Positions 6,663-11,633 of a stretch of 11,633 bases of DNA are shown here, piece by piece (the first letter of the stretch is position 1; the number at the start of each line of letters is the position of its first letter). This stretch comes from an uncultured Collinsella sp. (lineage in GTDB: Bacteria; Actinomycetota; Coriobacteriia; Coriobacteriales; Coriobacteriaceae). Position numbers and translations under genes: made by a program. The stretch lies in assembly GCA_900554325.1 (NCBI GenBank), contig USHA01000071.1, forward strand, positions 1-11,633. Direction: 5' to 3'. The notes beneath the pieces are model-generated. The model ran no database searches. It saw only the letters and a program-made list of their open reading frames with translations, and had not been told where the DNA came from.

Positions 6663-6776
6663 GCGCCCTTCGTTATTCCTCGAAGTCGCCGGTGGTTGTG
6701 TTCACCATCAGGTACCGTCGTTGACTGTTAATAGCTAAAATAATCCCAGTTCAAACAGCATTTTTTGGTCAAAAAC
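6631..6776. repeat. conserved right-end block, copy at unit 1/2 junction
   Basis: The layout is a GAGCC...GGCTC hairpin, then GTCGCCGGTGGTTGTG at 6685-6700, then AT-richer sequence to the att-like core. The block at 11385-11530 has the same length (146 bases), the same hairpin position and the related word GTCGCTGGTGGCTTTG at a nearly equal offset (92 versus 90 bases from the core). Overall base identity outside these landmarks is low. Confidence 0.5.
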
Positions 6777-6879
6777 TTATTCCCACTCGGTGGTTATAGT
6801 TTTGCCGTCTCGTCACTCCAGTTGCACCCAGTTTTCGGCGGCATCTCGAAGTGAGTGCCGCTGAATGACGCGACGTCGC
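6777..6879. repeat. att-like direct repeat B plus conserved left-end block
   Basis: The core TTATTCCCACTCGGTGG (6777-6793) reads on the minus strand as ACC GAG TGG GAA TAA (Thr-Glu-Trp-Glu-stop). The 103 bases starting here align without gaps to 11531-11633, with 22 differences counted by hand (79% identity). The core and the words TCACTCCAGTT, CACCCAGTTTTCGGC and GAATGACGCGA are best conserved. The minus-strand frame upstream of the core has stop codons in both copies, so this is not a complete gene end but an attachment-site arm. Confidence 0.75.
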
Positions 6880-6905
6880 GTTTCATCGGCTTCGGGGACA
6901 AAAGC

Positions 6906-6964
6906 TGGGACAACTTCAAAAACCATTTTCAAACTCAGAGTATTGAGTTTTTATTTTTGTCCCA
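6906..6964. repeat. nested palindromic element, copy 2
   Basis: TGGGACAA (6906-6913) and TTGTCCCA (6957-6964) form the outer inverted repeat. AAACTCA (6931-6937) and TGAGTTT (6944-6950) form the inner one, followed by TTATTTTTG. A second GGGACAAAA at 6895-6903 can also pair with TTTTGTCCC. It matches copy 1 at 1413-1488 in arms, inner stem and T-rich bridge, though the spacer sequence differs. Confidence 0.65.
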
Positions 6965-7059
6965 AGGGGCACGGAGAGCCGCCTTTGGAGGCTCGATATC
7001 GCCGAAAAACGCCCGTTTTGAAACTCAACCGCCTTTGAGCCTGCAAACCACCAGCTTCA

Positions 7060-7205
7060 ACAGTAAGTGAGTCGACGCGGGTGGCTTACGAGCCGTTCAC
7101 AAAACCGCAGGCCACAGGTCTTTGTCAACGATAAGCAAAGTGAATAGTCTCAGGTGGCTTGCCCATGAGTTGGCGTAAGCCTGTTTAGCAAAAGGCTAAT
7201 CGGAC
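7060..7205. other. structured non-coding block in the left end of unit 2
   Basis: Nested stems are visible: GGCTTACG (7083-7090) with CGTAAGCC (7174-7181), GCCAC (7111-7115) with GTGGC (7154-7158), and CTTTG (7120-7124) with CAAAG (7136-7140). Words shared with the unit 1 block include GTAAGT, GTGG[C/T]TTACG, AAACCGCAG, TCAACG..ATAAGC and GCTAATCGG, in the same order. It could be a folded RNA or a protein-binding array. Confidence 0.5.
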
Positions 7206-7301
7206 ACGACAGGCCGCCCGCATGGCGACGGCGTTTCCCGTGCGGGCACAAACAGCCCTGCGTGCCCTGTCGCGCGATATCCCAATGCGACGTTCAGAAC
7301 C

Positions 7302-7571
7302 CTACCCGCCAAGCAGCCACCTCGCGAAATTCAGCACGAGCACGCCCTCCCGGGTATGGGGCTCATGCCTCGTGCGAGTGATGAGAATCTTCGGGAATGC
7401 ATCCCCGATGGATAGAATCGGCGCAATCTCCCTCTCGAGCGTCGAATCGGCGCCGATATCGTCGCTCACATACACTTTCCTTCCCGGTTTCGAAACTTGG
7501 AAGGCAGTATGCGCAAGGATGCGTCGAGGTGCGATCCCAGTCGTACCATGCCAGCAGAGATGTCGAGGCAC
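7302..7571 (-). pseudogene. 3' fragment of a DUF4143 AAA-family ATPase
   Basis: The last 60 or so residues before the TAG at 7302 (GRKVYVSDDIGADSTLERE, then PILSIGDAFPKILI, RTRHE and a final ARWLLGG) match the C-terminal end of DUF4143-type ATP-binding proteins, where a YVQV-like strand, EREI helix and PKILI strand are characteristic. The resemblance stops near 7495. The normal proteins are about 400 aa with an N-terminal AAA domain, so over 80% is missing, and two residues seem deleted after KVYV. No start or ribosome site of its own is evident. It is a decayed leftover, probably of an older passenger gene. Confidence 0.6.
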
Positions 7572-8137
7572 ATTCGTTCATGCTGCAATGCGGGCATCGG
7601 AGATGAAAAACAGCCCGTCGGGTAGTCATGGGCGTGCGGGAGCCCGCATCAGTAACCTGCCTCCTCGGTTGTCCCTTCTTTGCATGGTCGTCTACATAAA
7701 GGAGGAACCAGCCATGCAGATCAGCATGCTTGCCCTTCTTGGGTCACGGACCGGGGAGGCGAGGGCCTCCGTCGGGACCGCCCCGAGCAACCGGCATATC
7801 CAAGGAATGACAAGGCTCGATCGCTGTGCTGGTCAGGATGCCGAAGCGGGCCGTCCGCCAATCGGAATGCGGGTCAGGATGCTGCAACGTGATTCCAGCT
7901 GCAGGATACGGCTCCTTTGCGGTTGCCGCAAAACCTGCTGGCAACATTCTTACTATCCGAATGATGTACGCATCCCTTGGGATCGTTTCGCCTGACCAGG
8001 GCCATCTTCAGCGCCTCATCGGCCAGCTCGGCAGGCGCCTCTTCCACGCGTAATAGCCCTGGCGGGTCACCTATGCAACCAAAGATACAAAAGGAATCGA
8101 ATGGCCAGAGAGGATTGCCCTTTCCGATGGTCGATTC
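7572..8137. other. decayed or non-coding stretch before the efflux operon
   Basis: No gene is firmly supported. A plus-strand frame at 7714-7995 begins at an ATG with a strong AAAGGAGG eight bases upstream and encodes 93 residues starting MQISMLALLGSRTGE. Its Cys/Arg-rich remainder looks unselected, so it may be the 5' stub of a lost gene. The word GGTCAGGATGC occurs twice, near 7831 and 7872. A palindrome TGCGGGAGCCCGCA lies near 7636. Confidence 0.4.
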
Positions 8138-8167
8138 TTGACAGGCAAACTCAAGCCTCGTTAATAT
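8138..8167 (+). promoter_or_regulatory. sigma70-type promoter of the efflux operon
   Basis: A consensus TTGACA (8138-8143) is followed after 18 bases by TAATAT (8162-8167). A start site would fall near 8174, giving a leader of about 130 bases before the MFS start codon, enough for the leader peptide and attenuator. Confidence 0.8.
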
Positions 8168-8207
8168 TACATGGTTTGCCAGACCGAATTAACAAAGGAG
8201 GGGTGTC

Positions 8208-8243
8208 GTGGTTGGTCTTTTCCGCACGTGGATGAGCGCCTAG
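8208..8243 (+). CDS. 11-residue leader peptide of the efflux operon
   Basis: GTG at 8208 follows AAAGGAGGGG with only a few bases between, one of the best ribosome sites in the window. It opens a very short frame, MVGLFRTWMSA, ending in TAG at 8241-8243. It lies between the promoter and the MFS gene, and its last codons overlap the first arm of an alternative RNA hairpin. Macrolide-type efflux and ABC-F genes are commonly controlled by such peptides, where a drug-stalled ribosome changes RNA folding. That this peptide works so is inferred from layout. Confidence 0.65.
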   Translation: MVGLFRTWMSA

Positions 8244-8277
8244 AAAGCGGCGCTGTTGTGGCGTCGCGCTGTTTTTC
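8235..8277 (+). promoter_or_regulatory. transcription attenuator overlapping the leader peptide stop
   Basis: AGCGCC (8235-8240, the last two sense codons of the leader) pairs perfectly with GGCGCT (8249-8254). The second arm is also part of an imperfect GC-rich hairpin from AGCGGCG (8246-8252) to CGCGCT (8265-8270), which is followed by GTTTTTCTG. The two structures exclude each other. A ribosome reaching the stop would cover the first arm and allow the terminator; one stalled early would permit the first hairpin and read-through. Confidence 0.6.
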
Positions 8278-8306
8278 TGCACGCCATTTCACGATTGGAC
8301 ATAACC

Positions 8307-9593
8307 ATGATATTTGAAACCTCTCGGCGCAGGTCTGTTTCGCTGTGCCATTCATGGCAATTTAAGATTTGTTTCGTATGGGGCGGGGAGCTCGTGTCGA
8401 CATTGACGAGCTTGATTCTCCAAATGGGTCTCATTTGGCATATCGCCCTCACGACAGAATCATCTTCCCTCCTCTCCCTGGCATCGTTAGCAGGCTTTCT
8501 GCCGATTGCTTTGTTCGGAGTCCTTGCGGGCGCCGTTGTCGACAGGCTGCCTTTGAAACGTGTTCTCATCGGCGCCGACCTCTTCGTTGCCGCGGTGGGC
8601 GCCGCCTTGGCGATTGCCTCGTTGGCCGGCAGCTTACCTGCGTGGTCAATACTCATCGCCCTGTTTCTCCGCGCAGCTGGCACTTCGTTCTACACGCCGG
8701 CCTCCCAATCCCTCACGCCCCATCTCGCCCCGCCAGAGCATCTCGTTCGCCTATCGGGAGTGATGCAGGCGATTCAGTCCGCCGGATACATTCTTGGCGC
8801 CGCGCTCGCGGCAGTGATTTATCCTGTGGCGGGCATTACCGCCATGATTGCCCTCGACGTGCTGGGGGCGCTTTTCGCTTCTCTAGCTGTCCTCGCCGCT
8901 CAGATAGACGCAGGAGGACTCGACGAAGCCGACCGCAGCTCGTCCTTTTCCAATAAAGTTCGAGAACTTTTCTCTGAGATTTCGGACGGCTACAAGCTGA
9001 TCAGGGGATACAGGGGGCTGTTCGCCCTTCTTTGGTGCGGGTTCGTCTTCGCTTTCGCGTTCTCCCCACTCGCGGCATTGTTCCCAATAATGACCTTGGG
9101 ACATTTTGGCGGTAGCACGGGGGATGCTGCTTTGGTGGAGGTCCTTTTCTCCGCAGGCATGCTGGCTGGGTCCGGCATTTTGGCGGCCACGGGAGGGTTC
9201 CGCAATAGGTCGCTCACCATGGTCGCCGCGATCGCCGGCTTCGGCGTCGTCGCAATCGCATCCGGATTGATCGGCCCGTCGCTGTTCGCCGTTTTCCTAC
9301 CGGCGAGCTTTCTTATGGGCGCATGCTCCCCGTTGTACGCGGGAACCCAGACTGCCCTTATGCAGGAGCAGATACCTCCTGAGTACCTAGGCCGCGTTTT
9401 CGGCCTCTACGGAACCATCATGGCGTGGGCCATGCCCATGGGCCTCGCGGCCCCCTCCGTTTTTGCGGATCTGCTTGGAGCTCCGTTATGGTTCGTCGGC
9501 TCTGGAGCGACCATGGTACTGCTTGCGATGGCTATGCTGCTTGCTCCGAGCGTCCGAAACGTGGGGAAAAGAGATACCGGGCGGATTCAATAG
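8307..9593 (+). CDS. MFS efflux transporter, Mef (macrolide efflux) family
   Basis: This is a 428-residue membrane protein with about 12 hydrophobic segments. Following Mef(A) closely, it has LTSLILQM near the N-terminus, LASLAGFLP, then motif A as GVLAGAVVDRLPLKRVLIGAD at 71-91. GTSFYTPA, ALFP, SAGMLAG, GTQTAL and PEYLGRVFGL follow in the same order as in Mef proteins, which are about 405 aa. It should pump drugs out using the proton gradient; macrolides are the family substrate, but divergence is large enough that the substrate here is unproven. The start is the ATG at 8307; a TTG at 8256 in the same frame lies inside the attenuator hairpin and lacks a ribosome site. Its own ribosome site (TTGGAC) is weak. 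The gene lies downstream of promoter, leader peptide and attenuator, and upstream of an ABC-F gene, as in mef/msr operons. Confidence 0.87.
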   Translation: MIFETSRRRSVSLCHSWQFKICFVWGGELVSTLTSLILQMGLIWHIALTTESSSLLSLASLAGFLPIALFGVLAGAVVDRLPLKRVLIGADLFVAAVGAALAIASLAGSLPAWSILIALFLRAAGTSFYTPASQSLTPHLAPPEHLVRLSGVMQAIQSAGYILGAALAAVIYPVAGITAMIALDVLGALFASLAVLAAQIDAGGLDEADRSSSFSNKVRELFSEISDGYKLIRGYRGLFALLWCGFVFAFAFSPLAALFPIMTLGHFGGSTGDAALVEVLFSAGMLAGSGILAATGGFRNRSLTMVAAIAGFGVVAIASGLIGPSLFAVFLPASFLMGACSPLYAGTQTALMQEQIPPEYLGRVFGLYGTIMAWAMPMGLAAPSVFADLLGAPLWFVGSGATMVLLAMAMLLAPSVRNVGKRDTGRIQ

Positions 9594-9854
9594 CCCAAGT
9601 ATTCGAAAAAAAGAGGCGGCAGCCATCGGTTCACGCGTCAGCCTTCAAGCCCTTGCGACGACGAGGTATTGCGCCGACATCCCACATCGCGCTCCTTATT
9701 CGTCGCCAACTATCATTTTCGGATTTGCCGGCTTGCGCAAGGTCAAAACGCTCGCGCCGGCAATTGGGCAAAGGCGAAAAATCGACGTGAGCAATCTTTT
9801 TTGGCATGGCTGCGCTTCCAGTAAAAGGCTAATACACAAAAGGCGGTTCAACCT
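9594..9854 (+). other. mef-msr intergenic region with hairpin
   Basis: TTGCCGGC (9725-9732) and GCCGGCAA (9756-9763) form a perfect 8-bp stem, with a GCG/CGC pair inside. A run of six T follows further on at 9797-9802. In the streptococcal mef/msr operon the same gap contains an msr-specific leader and attenuator, so this structure may serve that purpose. I found no convincing leader peptide: the ATG at 9806 gives MAALPVKG without a ribosome site. Confidence 0.45.
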
Positions 9855-11325
9855 ATGGAACTCATAGTCAAAGCTAAAGACATCTTTTTGGAATATGCCG
9901 GCCGCGATATCCTGGATATCGAAGAGTTGGAAATCTACTCCTACGATCGCATCGGCTTGGTGGGAGACAATGGCGCAGGCAAAACCAGCCTGCTTAAAAT
10001 TCTGAGCGGCAATCTTACCATTGCGGACGCCGACGTCAGGCGCTTCGGCAGCATTGCCCTCATCGGCCAACTCGATGAACTCGACCTTGATGCGGCTCAG
10101 GACAGTGGTGAGATGCTCTCCCGTCTCAACGTCGCCGGAGTGGCGCAGGAGACGATGAGCGGCGGGGAGGAAACACGCGCCAAGATTGCCTCTGCACTCT
10201 CCCAGCATGCAAGCGCGATCTTCGCCGACGAGCCTACGAGCCACCTCGACCAAGACGGCATCCGCCTTCTCGTCGGACAACTCAAGGCATTTGATGGGGC
10301 TCTGCTCATCGTGAGCCATGACCGTCATTTTCTCGACCAGGTGGTAGACAAGATCTGGGAGCTCAAAGACGGCGGTATTTCCGAATTCTGGGGTGACTAC
10401 TCCGACTATCTGCGACAGAAAGAAGAAGAGCGCAAAGCTCAGGCGACTCGATACGAAGAGGCGATGCGCGAGCGCGATCGCCTCGAAGCCGCCATCGAAA
10501 AACAACGGAAAAAAGCACGGCAGGTCGACGCCAAGCGGAAGGCTGCGAAAAAAAAGCAACGAGTATGCAGGTCGATTGGGGCATCAGAAAGCAACCGGCA
10601 CCAAACAGAAGAGGATGTACCAGGCGGCTAAGGACATGGAGAAGCGCCTCGAAGCGCTCGAAGGGATTGAGGCCCCAGATAGCATTCGCGCCGTGCGGTT
10701 CCGCCAGAGCAAGGCCCTGGAACTGCATAGTAAATTTCCCATCTCGGCAGACGATTTCAGCTTGAGCTTCGGCAACTGCATGCTCTATGACCACGCGAAA
10801 TTCGAGATACCGCTCGGTGCCAAAGTGGCCATCACCGGTGGCAACGGTACAGGAAAGACCAGCCTGCTGAAGGCAATCGCTCGACGCGCCGACGGTATCA
10901 ACATCTCTCCCAAGGCAGAGATCGGTTACTTCGAGCAAACAGGCTACAAGTTCGACGCCCGTCAGTCTGCGATCTCGTTCATGCAGGATGGTTGCGAGTA
11001 CAGCATGACCGAAATTCGAGGCATCCTCGCCTCTATGGGAATCGGACCGCGCGACCTGACAAAGGACGTTGGCGTTCTCTCGGGAGGCGAAGTCATCAAG
11101 CTGCTACTCGCGAAGATGCTGCTGGGCAGATACAACATCTTGCTCATGGACGAGCCTGGAAATTACCTGGACATCAAGAGCGCCGAAGCCCTCGAGCAGA
11201 TGATGAGCGCCTATGCCGGAACGATAGTGTTCGTCTCCCACGATAAGAGGCTGGTCGAGAACGTCGCAGACATTGTCTACGAAATAAAGGACACCAAGCT
11301 AGTCAAAATCTTTCAGCGCGAATAG
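9855..11325 (+). pseudogene. ABC-F ribosome-protection ATPase, Msr(D)-like, split by a frameshift
   Basis: Start is the ATG at 9855 behind AAAGGCGG. The protein tracks Msr(D) closely (about 490 versus 487 residues): MELIVKAKDI, Walker A GDNGAGKT (37-44), signature MSGGEETR (101-108), Walker B IFADEPTSHLD (122-132), SHDRHF, then a basic coiled linker. The second ABC domain has GGNGTGKT, LSGGEVIK, LLMDEPGNYLD and SHDKRL. The frame breaks in the linker, in a run of eight A at 10548-10555. Upstream frame reads on to a stop at 10631 with unrelated residues; the Msr-like frame resumes as NEYAGRLGHQKATG and ends at 11323-11325. Seven A would restore one frame. All ATPase motifs are intact on either side, so the break is recent, a sequencing error, or tolerated by slippage. 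ABC-F proteins of this class free the ribosome from macrolides and related drugs. Confidence 0.85.
10548..10555 (+). other. A8 homopolymer at the ABC-F frameshift
   Basis: Eight consecutive A residues between GCTGCG and GCAACG. Dropping one A joins the two halves of the ABC-F gene as AKKSNEYAGRLGH, which fits the family linker. Runs this long are prone to polymerase slippage and to sequencing length errors. Confidence 0.85.
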
Positions 11326-11381
11326 CCCTAAATGAGCAAGAAATAATCCCCGAACGGAGACAAGGGAGTAAAACGGCAAAG

Positions 11382-11420
11382 AAAGAGCCTCCGTCCCAAC
11401 GCAGGGAACGGAGGCTCTTT
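11382..11420. terminator. bidirectional rho-independent terminator after the ABC-F gene
   Basis: AAAGAGCCTCCGT and ACGGAGGCTCTTT form a perfect 13-bp stem; TCCC/GGGA can extend it into the loop. On the plus strand it ends the Mef/ABC-F operon 57 bases after the stop and has TTT in the stem end and TTTT shortly after. On the minus strand TTTCTTTGCC follows. Confidence 0.85.
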
Positions 11421-11530
11421 AATCGCTTTTACTCATCTCCGTCGCTGGTGGCTTTGTCATGACTCTCGTACGAAACGAAACTCAGCGGCATAGTGCGGCA
11501 CTCAAAATCGCAGGTCAGAACCCTGTCGTC
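11385..11530. repeat. conserved right-end block, copy at unit 2/3 junction
   Basis: This has the same plan and exact length as 6631-6776: a GAGCC...GGCTC hairpin at the left edge, GTCGCTGGTGGCTTTG at 11441-11456, then the att-like core 146 bases from the hairpin start. No gene is supported inside it. Confidence 0.5.
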
Positions 11531-11633
11531 CTACTCCCACTCGATGGCGTCGGTTCTGCCGTCCCGTCACTCCAGTTACACCCAGTTTTCGGCATCGACA
11601 CGGAACGCGTGCCGCCGAATGACGCGATGTCGC
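11531..11633. repeat. att-like direct repeat C and start of a third unit
   Basis: The core CTACTCCCACTCGATGG reads on the minus strand as ATC GAG TGG GAG TAG (Ile-Glu-Trp-Glu-stop), the closest of the three to a GuaA C-terminus. The remaining bases to the window edge align gaplessly to the left end of unit 2, so a third related unit probably continues to the right. Confidence 0.75.

Larger units (their letters stand above)
1311..6776. mobile_element. putative integrase-less guaA-type cassette, unit 1 (defence cargo)
   Basis: This 5.47-kb unit is bounded by direct repeats of the GuaA 3'-end core. It begins with a non-coding left end (palindrome and structured block), carries a toxin/immunity-like pair, rloAB and a zinc-ribbon gene, and ends with a non-coding right end containing a strong hairpin. 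No recombinase gene is visible in it. The unit is inferred from the repeats; excision has not been shown. Content is directly visible, mobility is inference. Confidence 0.5.
6777..11530. mobile_element. putative integrase-less guaA-type cassette, unit 2 (resistance cargo)
   Basis: This 4.75-kb unit lies between att-like sites B and C. Its ends share sequence with unit 1 and with the start of unit 3. Cargo is a DUF4143 ATPase remnant and an attenuator-controlled Mef-like/Msr-like gene pair. No integrase, relaxase or transposase is visible. Mobility is inferred from the repeat structure. Confidence 0.55.

Noticed and set aside
7222..7995. 257-residue open plus-strand frame
   Set aside because: It runs antisense through the DUF4143 fragment and then through unselected Cys/Arg-rich sequence; no domain is recognisable.
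8171..8317. Alternative leader frame starting at ATG 8171 (48 residues)
   Set aside because: The ATG coincides with the expected transcription start, so no ribosome site can precede it; the GTG frame at 8208 has a near-ideal one.
9696..10559. 287-residue open frame on the minus strand
   Set aside because: It is antisense to the ABC-F gene, whose plus-strand motifs are unmistakable.
10548..10560. Programmed -1 ribosomal frameshift on the A-rich slippery run
   Set aside because: The Msr-like downstream frame is +1 (or -2) relative to the upstream frame, so a -1 shift would not reach it; loss of an A or transcriptional slippage fits better.

Overview
The window looks like an accessory (genomic-island) stretch of a high-GC bacterium. 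Gene style, strong Shine-Dalgarno sequences and protein flavour suggest an actinobacterium of the gut Coriobacteriia type. That is an inference; no rRNA or housekeeping gene is present to settle it. Base composition changes from gene to gene: the rloAB pair is GC-rich with strong third-position G/C, while the genes on either side are closer to balanced. This is what accretion from several sources would give.

The main structural observation is a repeated site, [C/T]TA[T/C]TCCCACTC, at 1311, 6777 and 11531. Read on the minus strand it is GAGTGGGA[A/G]TA[A/G], the nucleotides for Glu-Trp-Glu-stop. This is the conserved C-terminus of GMP synthase (GuaA), whose 3' end is a known integration hotspot for tyrosine-recombinase islands. 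The three sites cut the window into a left flank (1-1310), a first unit (1311-6776), a second unit (6777-11530) and the start of a third (11531 to the end). Each unit's ends resemble those of its neighbours: 103 bp to the right of the 6777 and 11531 sites align without gaps (about 79% identity, counted by hand), and a 13-bp hairpin starts exactly 146 bp to the left of both. A nested palindrome plus a structured non-coding block recurs inside the left ends of units 1 and 2. No integrase is visible in either complete unit, so they look like cassette-like passengers mobilised in trans.

Left flank: a nearly complete YjdF-family gene (plus), then a broken ToxN/AbiQ-type (type III toxin-antitoxin) toxin remnant on the minus strand with its own terminator and an upstream hairpin.

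Unit 1 is defence-like. It holds a translationally coupled minus-strand pair resembling an orphan polymorphic-toxin tail plus an acidic immunity-like protein. On the plus strand follows a promoter-driven RloA (AAA15 ATPase) / RloB (Toprim-like) pair, an architecture shared with the AbiL and PARIS classes of anti-phage system, and then a 426-aa protein of unknown function with two zinc ribbons.

Unit 2 is resistance-like. It holds a decayed DUF4143 ATPase tail, a sigma70-type promoter, a leader peptide with an attenuator-like RNA, a Mef-family MFS efflux gene, and an Msr(D)-like ABC-F gene split by one extra base in a run of eight A. A strong bidirectional terminator closes the unit. The order mef-like then msr-like matches the known mef/msr macrolide-resistance operons, but the drug specificity here is inferred only.
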